From Dasypus novemcinctus (Eukaryota; Chordata; Mammalia; Cingulata; Dasypodidae), in NCBI RefSeq assembly GCF_030445035.2, contig NC_080680.1:94555157-94619156 (forward strand): a DNA stretch of 64,000 nt. The letters are read 5' to 3'. The translations under genes and the position numbers were made by a program. Shown piece by piece: positions 44,760 through 55,979 of the stretch; position 1 is the first letter of the stretch, and the number at the start of each line of letters is the position of its first letter. The notes below the pieces were generated by a model, which was not told the DNA's origin, made no database searches, and saw only the letters and a list, made by a program, of their open reading frames with translations.

Positions 44760-45955
44760 CTAGATTGGTGCAAAAGGAATTGTAGTTTTGGACCATGAAT
44801 TTTAAATCTTTGTAATTAGGCTCAAACACATTTTTTGCCAATGAGAATTAAGTTTGTTTATTCCATTAGCTTAAAAATCCATGCTTTGGGATTTGACGAA
44901 CTCTTGGAAATCATTTTCTGCATCCTGGTGGTTGTGGAAGCATTTTCCCTGTTAAAAGTTTAGACACTTAAAGAATTGGTAGTCAGTTGGCAAGAGGTCA
45001 GGTGAATATGGCAGATGATGCAAAACTTAGTAGCCCAGTTCGTTCAAATTTTGAAGCATTGGTTGTGCGACGTGCAGTTGGGTGGTGTTGTGGAGAAGAA
45101 TTGGGCCCTTTCTGTTGACGAATGCAGTCTGCAGGTATTTCAGTTTTCGGTGCATCTTACCGATTTGCTGAGCATACTTCTCAGATGTAATGATTTCGCT
45201 GGGACTTTGAAAGCTGTAGTGGATCAGACTGGCAGCAGACCACCAAACAGTGACCATGACCTTTTTTTGGTGCTTGGCTTTGGTAAGTGCTCAGGAGCTT
45301 CTTGGTCCAACCACTGAGCTGGTCATTGCCAGTTGTTGAATAAAATCCACTTTTCATTGCACATCACAGTCTCATCGAGCAATGGTTTGTTGTTGCATAG
45401 AATAAGCAAAGACAATACTTCAAAATGATTATGTCTTTGATTTTGGTCAACTCATGAGGCACCCACTTATCAAGCTTTTTAGCCTTTCCAATTTGCTTCA
45501 AGTGCCAAATGGCCATAGTATGAATGGTCTAATTTGAGTTCTTCCGCACCTTCTCATGTAGTTTAGGAGGATCGGGTTCAGTGATTACTCTCAGTTGGTC
45601 GTGGTAAACTTCCAGTGGCCAGCCACTATTCTCCTTGTCTTCAAGGCTCTCATCTCCTTTGCAAAACTTGAACCACCCCTGCACTGGATGTTGCGAGTTG
45701 TCTCCACTGCTTTATGACCTATTTTGAATTCAAATAAGAAAATCGCTCAAATTTGCTTTTAGTCCCACATCATTTTCATAGTCTAAAATAAATATAAAAT
45801 AAACAGCAAATAATAAGTCATTAGCAAAAAAACAAAGTGAGAAATGCACACTGAAATAATGTATAACATAACCACATTTATTTAAGAATGTATGCCAATA
45901 TCAAACAGCAAATTTCAACAGTGCAAAACTGCAGGTACTTTTTGCTCCAACCTAA
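44760..45955 (-). mobile_element. Mariner element of the Hsmar1/cecropia kind, degraded, inside L1 ORF2
   Basis: A 1196-bp unit with inverted ends (ctagattggtgcaaaagga at the left, tttttgctccaacctaa at the right) and the TA target duplication at 44758-44759 and 45956-45957. The flanking L1 ORF2 sequence joins cleanly across it. On the minus strand, 45257-45027 encodes part of a Tc1/mariner transposase: MVTVWWSAASLIHYSF, then TSEKYAQQI and NRKGPILLHN. This closely resembles the transposase part of human SETMAR/Hsmar1. The second catalytic D context (LLHDN in the family) reads LLHN here. The upstream DNA-binding half (to about 45780) is recognisable but frameshifted, so the element is dead. It lies antisense to RC3H2. 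Confidence 0.88.
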
Positions 45956-48029
45956 TAGATATAGAGATTCAAGCAATCCTGATAAAAATACCAACATTTT
46001 TTAAAGAAATGGAAAACATAATTATCAAATTCATCTTAAAAGGTAAGGGGCCCTCAATAGCCAAAACCGTCTTAAAAAAGGAAGAGCAAAGTTGGAGGAT
46101 TCTCACTTCTGGACTTTAACTTACAGACTTTAAATCATATTACCTTGCTACAGTGGTAAAGTAGTAGCATGATACTGGCATAAAAAAAGATTCGTAGACC
46201 AATGAACTCTTTTGATGGTTCACAGACAGACATTCACATCTGTGCTTTTCACAATGCAGTGAAACCCACTCAGCTGGGGCAGAACAGTCTGTTCAAAAAA
46301 TGGTCCTGGGAGAACTGGATATTCATATCAAAAAGAAAGAAAAAAAAGACCCTTGTCTTATACATTATGCAAAAATTAGCTCAAAGTGAACCAAAGACCT
46401 AAATATAAAAGCTAGAAGAAAATATAGGGGACCATCTTCAAGATCTGGTTGTAAATGGTGGATTCTTAAACTTTACACTGAAAGCATGAGCAATGAAAGA
46501 AAACATGGATAAATGGGACATCCTAATACTTAAATTTTTTTGATTGAAAGGATTGTGATTCTTCACTCAGTGGAAGAAAATATTTGGAAATCCCACATCC
46601 GATAATGGGTTTGATTTCCATTCTATATAAACAAATCATACAACTCAAGAATAAAAGAGCAAGCAATCCAATTAATAAATGGGCAAAAGTCTTATATAGA
46701 CATTTCTCCAAAGATGAAGTTCAAATGGCCAAAAAGCCCATGAAAAAATGTTGATTATTAAAAAAAAAAAAAAGAAAGAAAACAGTAAGTGCTGGAGAGA
46801 ATGTGGATAAATAGTAACTCCTTCACTGTTGGTCAAATGTAAAATGATGCAGTCTTGTGGAAGACAGTTCGGTGATTTCTCAGGAAGCTAAATATAGAAC
46901 TGCCATATGATCTGGTAGTCCCTTTAGTAGGAATATATCCAGAAGAACTGAAAACTGTGACTTGAACAGACATTTGCTCACCAATGTTCATAATGACATT
47001 ATTCACAGTTGCTAAAAGTATGGAAACAATGTAAGTGTCCATCAACCAATGAATGGATAAACAATATAGTATTTATGTATGATAGAATGCTATGCTACTA
47101 TAAGAAGAAATGAAATTGGGACACATGATAAACATGGATGAACCTTGAAGACATTATGCTAAGTGAAATAAACCAGACATGAAAGGGCAAATATTGCATG
47201 GTTTCACTAATAATGAACTAAATACAAAGAAGGGATAAATGCACAGAGTTAAGTTAGGAGATAAGAGAAGGGCTGAGAAGGGATACTGAATCTTGATGTA
47301 TGTAGAAGTTTTAATTAACTTGACTGTAAAAGTATGGAAATGGATTGAGTTGATGGTAACAGTTACAGTGACTAAAGCTAACACAACTGGTTTATAAATG
47401 AGATTGTGGTTGAAAACGTTAGTCTAGGAAAGTAAATGTCAGTTGATAGAAAGGTAGAGAATAACCTAGGGACCAAATAACTTAGTGAACCCAGAGGTGA
47501 GAATTGTGGTTAATAGTACAAATACTAAATATCCTATTATTAGAACAAATGTTCTTCACTATTGCAAAATGGTAACAATTGGAGAAACATGGGGAGGATA
47601 CAGTTACTGTGACTTATGAACTGTAGTCAACAGTAATACTGTAATCTTGCATCTATGCCAAAGATGTACTGTGTTAATTTTGGGGGTGTATGGAAAAAAG
47701 AGACCAAGTGTATGCTATAGGCGTAATAGTCTGATGATATTATCTCATAAATTGTCAAGAAAGTCCAATATAACAATGTACTGTGTTGGTGTATGGGGGG
47801 GTATTATATGGCAGTCCCACACATGTGTATGATTATTTTGTAAGTTCACAACTTTAATAAAAATACGTATTAAAATAAAGTGGAAAAAATGGATTGGAAT
47901 AGATTTTGAAGCTTGTGAAACGGAATTGGAGATTGTGAGTAGGGACCACTCGGCAGGATTTGCTACAAAATGAAGGACAGAAACGGGGTAGAGTTGGCCG
48001 AGGAAGATGAAATAACAGCATACTTGTTT

Positions 48030-48443
48030 GTTTTTTTTTAAAGATATATTTATTCATTTATTTCTCTCCCCTTCTCCCCCCCACCCCAGTTGTCTGTTCT
48101 CTGTCTGTTTGCTGCGTGTTCTTTGTCCGCTTCTGTTGTCAGCGGCATGAAAATCTGTGTTTCTTTTTGTTACCTCATCTTTTTGTGTCAGTTCTCTGTG
48201 TGTGCGGCACCATTCCTGGGCAGCCTGAACTTTCTTTTGCGCTGAGCGCCTCTTCTTATGGGGCACACTTCTTGTGCATGGGGCTCCCCTGCACGGGGAT
48301 TCCCCTGCATGGCACAGCACTCCTTGCATGCATCAGCACTGCGCATGGGCCAGCTCCACACGGGTCGAGGAGACCCAGGGTTTGAACGCGGATCTCCCAT
48401 GTGGTAGACAAATGCCCTAACCACTGGGCCAAGTCTGCTTCCC
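48030..48443 (-). mobile_element. DAS-III-type SINE, antisense
   Basis: Poly(T) at 48030-48040 and complemented head ending gcttccca at 48443. The target duplication is unclear (acttgttt against acctgttc). Confidence 0.85.
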
Positions 48444-48975
48444 ACCTGTTCTTATTGTATGTTGACAGTTAGAGAGGGCAAGATAGGTGATGTGTGTTGG
48501 TGAGAGAATTACTGGGACAATATCCTTGAGTAGGTAAAGGGAATATTAAAACCTAAGAGCTTGCTATTAAGTAGTGTTCTAAATGTCTTGTCTATAGTTG
48601 AAAAAAATAGCTGTTAATAATAATTACATTAAGGTTAAACATTTCATTCAATCTTCTTTAAGTTTACATTCAGTCACTTTAGTGAGGATGGAGAACAAAT
48701 AAATAAATCCTAAATAATCTTTTTTTTGAAGACCACATAAATCCAAAGAACAGGATGGCTAAAGAAAATCTGAAGCAACTGAAAAGTCTCCTTATTACCA
48801 CAGAATGGTAATAAACAGTGAATTCTCATTGTTGGAAAGTGAAAGTACCTTAAAAGTGATTCTTCAGGAATTTAGGAATTGTGGTTTAATAGTTAAAATA
48901 TTGTTAATGAAAATTGACCTTTTTTTTCTTTTTATAAATAAAAGTTTAGTTCTCTTCGTTTCCTTTTTTCTAAAG
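48444..48975 (+). other. RC3H2: RC3H2 intron 3, last part
   Basis: Unique-looking AT-rich DNA ending in the pyrimidine tract and acceptor cttttttctaaag at 48975. Nothing else recognised. Confidence 0.5.
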
Positions 48976-49209
48976 GTGTAGCTAGTTTGAATCAGAGTGC
49001 ACTGAGCCGTCCAATGCAAAGGAAACTGGTGACGCTGGTAAACTGTCAATTGGTGGAGGAAGAAGGTCGTGTAAGAGCCATGCGAGCAGCCCGTTCACTT
49101 GGAGAAAGAACTGTTACAGAACTAATATTACAGCACCAGAACCCTCAGCAATTGTCTGCCAATCTATGGGCTGCTGTTAGGGCTCGAGGATGCCAGTTTC
49201 TAGGGCCAG
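48976..49209 (+). CDS. RC3H2: RC3H2 coding exon 4 (residues 117-194, HEPN/ROQ)
   Basis: The 234 bases complete glycine 117 and encode [16 protein letters not shown] through [10 protein letters not shown]-type sequence, ending with one base of codon 195 before donor cag|gtaaga. It covers the end of the N-terminal HEPN helices and the beginning of the ROQ domain, which binds constitutive decay element stem-loops. Lengths and phase agree with both neighbours. A decayed repeat of the exon end (ccactttctagagctaggtaag) appears at 49267-49288, 60 bases downstream. Confidence 0.95.
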
Positions 49210-49424
49210 GTAAGAACTAATATTAGAGTGATTGTCTGTATTTGTTATTTATCAGGATTTGAGAATGCCACTTTCTAGAGCTAGGTAAGAATCTCCAGAC
49301 TCAACCCATACTCTTTATTTATACATACAAATCTTAACATATTTGAGATAAACTACTTTTGGTTTATCATAATCTGTATAATAGGACTTCAATGTTTGTG
49401 TTTTGTATTTTTTTCCATCTGATT

Positions 49425-49558
49425 GTAATTTTTTGGTGTGCTGCTTTGCTGCACAGGGGCCTGCACCTCCCTCTGCAGGTCTGGAGCACCTTTTTTTTTT
49501 TACCTGGGTGTCCTCCATATGGTAAACGGGAGCTCAATTGCTTGAGCTGCAGCTACTT
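49425..49558 (-). mobile_element. Short SINE, antisense
   Basis: Head complement cttgagctgcagctacttccc at the right end and a body with 'tgctttgctgcacagg' blocks. Truncated relative to the long forms. Confidence 0.6.
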
Positions 49559-49573
49559 CCCTTTGTGTTTTTA

Positions 49574-49970
49574 TTTTTTATTTTATTTTATTTTTTAAAG
49601 ATTTATTTATTTTTATTTATTTAATTCCCCTCCCCTCCCCCGGTTGTCTGTTTTCTGTGTCTTTTTGCTGCGTCTTGTTTCTTGTTTCTTTGTCCGCTTC
49701 TGTTGTCATCAGCGGCACTGGAAGTGTGGGCGGCACCATTCCTCGGCAGGCTGCTCCTCCTTCGCGCTGGGCGGCTCTCCTTATGGGTGCACTCCTTGCG
49801 CGTGGGGCTCCCCTACGCGGGGGACACCCTGCATGGCGCAGCACTCCTTGCGCGCATCAGCACTGCGCATGGGCCAGCTCCACACGGGTCAAGGAGGCCC
49901 GGGGCTTGAACCGCGGGCCTCCCATGTGGTAGACGGACGCCCTAACCACTGGGCCAAAGTCTGTTTCCCC
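49574..49970 (-). mobile_element. DAS-III-type SINE, antisense
   Basis: Perfect 14-bp target duplication CCTTTGTGTTTTTA at 49560-49573 and 49971-49984. The body is CpG-rich and close to consensus, so probably young. Confidence 0.92.
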
Positions 49971-49984
49971 CCTTTGTGTTTTTA

Positions 49985-50729
49985 GAACAAATTTCTCAGC
50001 TAATCCTCAACTGCCTTCAAGATAGTTGACACAGCTTCAGTTTTGTAATTGAGTCAGAGGGGCTCAAGATTACGCAGATAGTAAGAAAGGAAAAATAAAC
50101 TTTTTTTTTTGGTCAGACCAAAAATTTTTAACCTCTTGACTGGTTTTAAAACTTAGAAAATTCTAAAAAACATAAAAATCATCAGGGATGATTCCTTTTT
50201 GTTTAGTGCTATGTTCTGTTTAAAAATTTTTTTTCATATTCCAAGTTTATGAAATAATTTCTTGTGTTATTCTCTATAAGATTTATTGTTTTACCTTTCT
50301 CATTCAGAATTATAGTCCAGGTAGACTTTATTTTCGTAAAGGAAGCCCTTTTAATAAGTGTTATTGATGCAATTAGAAAGTCATCTGGAAAATGATAAAA
50401 TTGGATCCATTCTTTATATCCTTAATACATAAATTCTAATTGTATCAGAAATACTTAAAATTAAAAGTAATAAATTATACTAGTTAAAAGAGTAAATTCC
50501 TTTAAAACCTTGGGGTCGGGAACACTTTTCTAAGTTGACTCAAAATCTAGAAGTAATAAGGGAAAAGGTTGATACTAGACTATGTAGTTTATTATTATAA
50601 GTAATAAAAAGACAAATGGGTAAATATTTGTAAATTTTTCACAGACAGAGTGCTAAAGTAACTATTATGTAAGGACTTTTTTGAAAAGTCATAAGAAAAA
50701 TACCAATAACCTTATACTTAACAGAGAGG
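49985..50729 (+). other. RC3H2: RC3H2 intron 4, left part
   Basis: AT-rich intron with no feature recognised. It ends where an L1 5' end begins. Confidence 0.45.
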
Positions 50730-52296
50730 TTTCTGGGAAGATGGCAACAGTAGGTGGTCAGGGCTCAGCTCTCTCACAAAAACAGAGGAGGAGGGGCAGA
50801 AATTGTCAAAAGAAGTGGGTTTGGGGATCTGCAGACCAGGAGAGTACCAAGTGCATCATTCACGAGGAGTTTGGGACAGAGACATGAAAAGGCTGAAAAG
50901 AAAACTGTGAGTTACCAGCCCACGTGACAGGGAACAGCACCCATCCCCCTGCCTCAAGGCAAACAACCTATGTAAACCCTGTGACTGACTGGTGGCCACC
51001 TGGGAGAGCGAACAGACATATTCCTCTCTGGGAAGAGGGAGCACCCAAATAAGAAAGGAAGAAGTATAACTCTCGCTGTTCATTGATAGTAGGATCCTAT
51101 ACCTACAAAATCCCCAAACATCCACTATAAAGGTAATAGAGTTAATAAATGAGTTTAGCAAAGTGGTGGGATACCAGACTAATATACAAAAATCAGCAGT
51201 GGTTCTTTATACTTCTAATAAGTAATTTGAGGAGGAAGTCAGCAAAAAAATTCCATTTATAGCAAGTACTAAAAGAATCAAATATTTGTGAGTAAACTTA
51301 ACCAAGGACATAATGGACTTGTACTGAAAACTACACAACATTCCTAAAGGAAATAAAACCTGACCTGATGAATGGAAGTGCATTCTGTGTTCATGGATTG
51401 GAATACCAAATTTTGTTAAGATGTCAGTTTTTATCCATATTGATTTATAGATTTGATGCAATCCCAATAAAAATTCCAACAGCCTTTTTGCAGAAATGGA
51501 AAAGCCAGTTGTCAAATTTATATGGAGAAAGAAGTAAGGGGCCCTGAGTAGCCAAAAGCATCTTTAAAAAGAACAGAGTATTCTTACTTCCTGACTTTAA
51601 AGTTTATTACCTAGCTACAGTGGTAAAAACAGCATGGTGCTGGCATAAAGATTGATTTACCAGTGGAATCAAATTGAGAGTTTCAGAAAGACTCTTGTAT
51701 CTACGATCAACTCATATTGACAACAGTGTCAAATCCACCCAGCCGGAGCTGAATAGTCTATTCAACAAATGGTGCTGGGAGAATTGGATATCCATATACA
51801 AAAGAATGCAGGAGGACCCCATTTCATACCTTATACAAAAATTAACTCCAAATATGGTTCAAAGTCCTAAATAGAAAAGCTAGAACCATAAAACCTCTGC
51901 AAGAAAATTTAGGGAAACATCTTCAAGATCTTGTGGAAGGTGTTGGTTTCTTAAATCTTACATCCAAAGCATGAGCAATAAAAGGTAACAGATAAATGGG
52001 ACATCCTCAAACTTAAATACTTTGTGTTTCAAATGACTTTGTCAAGAAGGTGAAAATGCAACCTATTCAATGGGAGCAAATATTTGGAAACCACCTATCT
52101 GGTAAGAGTTTGATTTCCATTTTATATAAAATGAACATACAACTCAACCATAAAAAGTTAAGCAACCCAATTAAAAAATGGGAAGAAGACTTGAATAGAT
52201 ATTTTTCAAAGAGGAAATACAAATGCCCAAGATACACATAAAAAGATGTTCAACATCACTAGCTATTAGGGAAATGCAAATGAAAACTACAGTGAG

Positions 52297-52380
52297 TGGA
52301 GTGAGCATAGCTTAGTGGTTGAGCGCCGAGTGCTCACATACAAGGTCCCAGGTTCAGTCCCCAGCCCCTAGTAGCCTCCC
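52297..52380 (+). mobile_element. SINE monomer
   Basis: gtgagcatagcttagtggttgag head with B box ggttcagtcc. Single-headed form, about 80 bp, without a clear tail. Confidence 0.65.
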
Positions 52381-52564
52381 CTCCCAAAATTTACTTATAA
52401 CTATAGTCCATATCTTATATTTGGTGTATTTGTCCCACAAACTTCCCTATTATTAACATCATATACAACAGTATATATCTCCAGCAATTGCTAAGTTTTC
52501 TGTTGTTTTTTTTTAAAATAATGGCCATTGAGTAAAGCATGAAATGTTATCTCGTTGTAGATTT

Positions 52565-52762
52565 TTTTAGGAGGTACCAGGGACTGAACCTGGGACCTCG
52601 TACATGAGAAGCAGGCGCTCAGCCACTGAGCCACATAGGCTTCCCTGAGTTGGTTCTTTGTTTTGATTCGTTTGTCTTTTTTTTGGGAGGCATCTGGAAC
52701 CAAATCCAGGGCCTCCCATGTGGGAGGCAGGCTTCCACTGCTTGAGCCACATCTGCTCCTCA
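52565..52762 (-). mobile_element. Dimeric short SINE, antisense
   Basis: Two heads: ccactgagccacataggcttccc and cttgagccacatctgctcctc. The junction 'gagttggttctttgttttg' is homologous to the one at 25964-25985. Confidence 0.75.
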
Positions 52763-53046
52763 GTAATAACACTTTGATGATATTCGCGCAGCATTTGTAA
52801 AGAAAAAAAAAATTGTTCGACAACAATGCAAGGTGGTGGTGGTGGGGTAATGTTTGGGAATCCTGTTTAGTATGCATATTTGTTTTGCAAACTTAAAACT
52901 TCTCTAATAAATATAAATAAGTAAATAGATAACCCCATTGAAAAATTGACAAAAGATGTAAATAGAAAATTCATGTGAAACTGTAATGCAAAGTAAACCC
53001 TGAAGCATTTGAAAAGGTATCAGTCTCTCATATTAAGAGTATTGTA

Positions 53047-53469
53047 GGGAAGCGGATTTGGCTCAACTGATAGAGCATCCTCCTACCACATGGGAGGTCC
53101 AGGGTTCAATCCCCGGGCCTCCTGACCCATGTGGTGAAGTTGGCCCACTTGCAGTGCTGTTGTGTGCAAGGAGTGCTGTGCCACGCAGGGGTGTTCCCTG
53201 CGTAGGGGAGCCCCACACGCAAATAGTGCGCCCCACAAGGAGAGCCACCAAGCGTGGAAAAATTGCAGCCTGCCCAGTATTGGCACCACACACACGGAGA
53301 GCTGATACAGCAAGATGATGCAATAAAAAGAGACAGATTCCCAGTCCTGCTGCCAAGAATGAAAACGGACACAGAAGAACACACAGCGAATGGACACAGA
53401 GAGCAGACAAAGGGGGAGGGATGAGAAAGGGGAGAGAAGTAAATTTTTAAAAAGTCTTTTTAAAAAAAA
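53047..53469 (+). mobile_element. DAS-III-type SINE
   Basis: Target duplication AAGAGTATTGTA / AAGAGTAATATA, imperfect. First of three SINEs within 1.2 kb. Confidence 0.85.
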
Positions 53470-53497
53470 AGAGTAATATATGTTAGAACTATATGGA

Positions 53498-53844
53498 GGG
53501 AAGCAGGTGTGGCTCAATCGAATGAACTCCCACCTACCACCTCGGAGATCCTGGGTTCAATTCTAATGCATCCTAAAGAAGATGAGCAAGACAAGGAGCT
53601 GATGCAATGGGGTGGTGCAGCAAGTTGAAGCAACAAGATGATGTGAACAAGAGATAGAAGGAGGAAAGCATAATGTGAGATAAAGCAGGGAGCGGAGGTG
53701 GCTCAAGTGATTAGGTGCCTCCCTCCCACATGGGAGGTCCTGGGTTTGGTTCCTAAAAAGACTACCAGCACACAACAAAGAGACACAGCAAATGCAAACA
53801 GGGGGTAGGGAAAAATAAGTATAAATAAATTAAATCTTTTTAAA
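53498..53844 (+). mobile_element. Dimeric tRNA-derived SINE
   Basis: Heads at about 53505 (gtgtggctcaatcgaatg) and 53693 (gaggtggctcaagtgattagg). It is flanked by actatatgga and attatatgga. Confidence 0.8.
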
Positions 53845-53855
53845 AAATTATATGG

Positions 53856-54249
53856 AAGGAAGCAGATTTGGCTCAACTGGTAAAGCGTCTGTCCAGAGTT
53901 CAAACCCAGGGCCTCCTGATCCATGTGGTGAGCTGGCCCACGTGCTGTGCTGATGTGCGCAAGGAGTGCTGTGCCACGCAGGGGTGTCCCCTGGGTAGGG
54001 GAGCCCCACGCGCAAAGAGCGCACCCTGCAAAGAGAACTGTCCTGTGAGGAAAAAAAACACGCAGCCTCTCCAGGAGTGGCACCGCACACAGGGAGAGCT
54101 GACACAGCAAGATGATGCAACTAAAAGAGCCACATATTCCCGGTGTCACTTACAAGAATACAAGTGGACACAGAAGAACACACAGTGAATGGACACAGAG
54201 AGCAGACAATGGGGGGGGAGAGAAATGAATAAAAATAAATCTTTTTAAA
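53856..54249 (+). mobile_element. DAS-III-type SINE
   Basis: Flanked by aaattatatggaag (53846-53857) and aaattatatggaga (54249-54262). The head lacks about 20 bases after gtctgtcc, including the usual 'taccacatgggaggtcc' block. Confidence 0.87.
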
Positions 54250-54900
54250 AAATTATATGGAGATATCATTCTTCACCTTTCAGATTTGCAAATATCTAGA
54301 AATTGGCAGTATACTCTGTTGTCAGGGCTCTGTGCATACAGGTACTTTTCATTCAGTATGGGGGATAATCAAAGTGGTATAGACTTTAAAGAGAAGAATT
54401 TGACAACATTTAGCAAAATCACCTATGCCTTTCCCCTTTGGTCCACCAATCTCATATTTAGGTATGTATTCCAGATGTAGAATATGAAAAAGTAGAAAAC
54501 ACAAAATTACAAAGCTCTATTTGTAAAAATAAACATCTGGAAAAAACCTGAATGTGTATGGATAGGGGACTGATTTAATAGTGGAGTACTATGCAGCTAT
54601 GAAAAGGTATGAGGAAGATGTATATGTTCTGCTATCATGTGATCACCACGTATATGTTTATGTAAAAAAAATAAAAAGGTGCAAAATAATGTGCTTTGTA
54701 TATTACCTTCTATGTAAGAAAGGGAGGGAGATACTACCATATCTACCTATTTGGTTATATTTTCCAAAAGAAATGATGGTAGGAAAAAATTAGAAACTAA
54801 TAAAATTATGTAGAGAAAGGAAGAACCAAGGAAAGATCTGAATGTACATTTTTTTGTTTGTTTTTGACTCTTGAACCATGTAAATGTCCTTTATAAAACA

Positions 54901-55589
54901 ATTCTTAATAAAAATAAATTTTAAATTTTTTAATAAAGATGGATAAAAGCAAAAAAAAAAAAGAATAAAACAGTCCCTAAGTAAAAGCTAAAACATATAT
55001 CAAGGAGATATATATCCTTAAAGAAATTAATTATTTCGGGTGATAGTAGAACAACACAGTACTTTGATTTTATATCCCTAGTCTGTTATAAAATAAATCC
55101 TAAATTGTATTCACTATTCATATTATTTGTAATTATAGTGGTATTATTTTGAAAGTGACGTTCAGTATGAAAAACAAGTTATGTTAATGATATCAAAAAC
55201 CAAGATTTTGAGCATTAAAAAAAATGCAAGTATAAAATCTAAGAATTTAAGTAAAAAACCTTACAAATCTTTTAACTGAATTGGGAATATCAGTATAAAT
55301 TCACTTGTTTTTCCATTTCAAAAAATACTTATTTCCTAGGTCTGTCCCCTGAACAGTCCTAGGAGCAGTGAATAACCATTGCACCAAGAATACGGTCATT
55401 AATAAGTACCATTTCTCACTAAAAAGAAGCAGGGCTCTTCAGACAAATGCCTCATTTCAGCTCTAGAGTAGAAAACTTCACTAGCAGCCTGGGAAGTTTC
55501 CTGCTAGAAAGCAGAACAGCTATCAAAACTATTGTTGTTTTGTCTAAAAGACAGAAGTAAACACCCATTTGCCATAAACTGATCATTTT
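54901..55589 (+). other. RC3H2: RC3H2 intron 4, middle
   Basis: AT-rich, with no gene or confident repeat recognised. Confidence 0.45.
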
Positions 55590-55961
55590 TTTTTTTTTTT
55601 TAAAGATTTATTTTATTTATTTAATTTCCCCCCCTCCCCTGGTTGTCTGTTCTTGGTGTCTATTTGCTGCGTCTTGTTTCTTTGTCCGCTTCTGTTGGCG
55701 TCAGCGGCACGGGAAGTGTGGGTGGCGCCATTCCTGGGCAGGCTGCTCTTTCTTTTCACGCTGGGCGGCTCTCCTCACGGGCGCACTCCTTGTGCGTGGG
55801 GCTCCCCCACGCGGGGGACACCCTTGCGTGGCACGGCACTCCTTGCGCGCATCAGCGCTGCGCATGGCCAGCTCCACACGGGTCAAGGAGGCCCGGGGTT
55901 TGAACCGCGGACCTCCCATATGGTAGACGGACGCCCTAACCACTGGGCCAAAGTCCGTTTC
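55590..55961 (-). mobile_element. DAS-III-type SINE, antisense, probably young
   Basis: Perfect 18-bp target duplication CCATAAACTGATCATTTT at 55572-55589 and 55962-55979. Many CpGs are preserved. Confidence 0.94.
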
Positions 55962-55979
55962 CCATAAACTGATCATTTT

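Larger units (their letters stand above)
39961..47880 (+). mobile_element. Near full-length but degraded L1 (5' UTR, ORF1, ORF2, 3' UTR), with nested insertions
   Basis: The 5' end carries the L1-type start 'caagattgcagcagagtaaggag...ctcagctc'. The 5' UTR includes tandem monomers (40535-41150). ORF1 remains lie around 41400-42660, ORF2 remains around 42890-46130 (ATTQLWDLEKEQQ-like and later RT-domain pieces), and the 3' UTR runs to about 47875 with a tail (aataaaaatacgtattaaaataaag). Frames are broken throughout, so it cannot move. Later insertions are SINEs at 41580, 42685 and 43668 and the mariner at 44760. The L1 fills most of RC3H2 intron 3. Confidence 0.8.
50730..52925 (+). mobile_element. 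Internally deleted L1
   Basis: Begins with an L1-type 5' UTR (ttctgggaagatggcaac...ctcagctc). Near 51045 it passes directly into the reverse-transcriptase part of ORF2 (aataagaaaggaagaag, parallel to 44378), skipping all of ORF1 and about half of ORF2. ORF2's C-terminal part follows to about 52290 and the 3' UTR ends near 52920 (ctaataaatataaataag). Frames are broken. SINEs interrupt it at 52297 and 52565. Confidence 0.75.
52926..54900 (+). repeat. Ancient L1 3' half, interrupted by three SINEs
   Basis: Left part 52926-53046, right part 54250-54900. Landmarks are 'gggactgatttaatagtggagtactatgcagctatgaaaagg' and 'aaaaaggtgcaaaataatgtg', typical of old L1 3' regions. More diverged than the L1s at 37096 and 39961. 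Confidence 0.7.
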
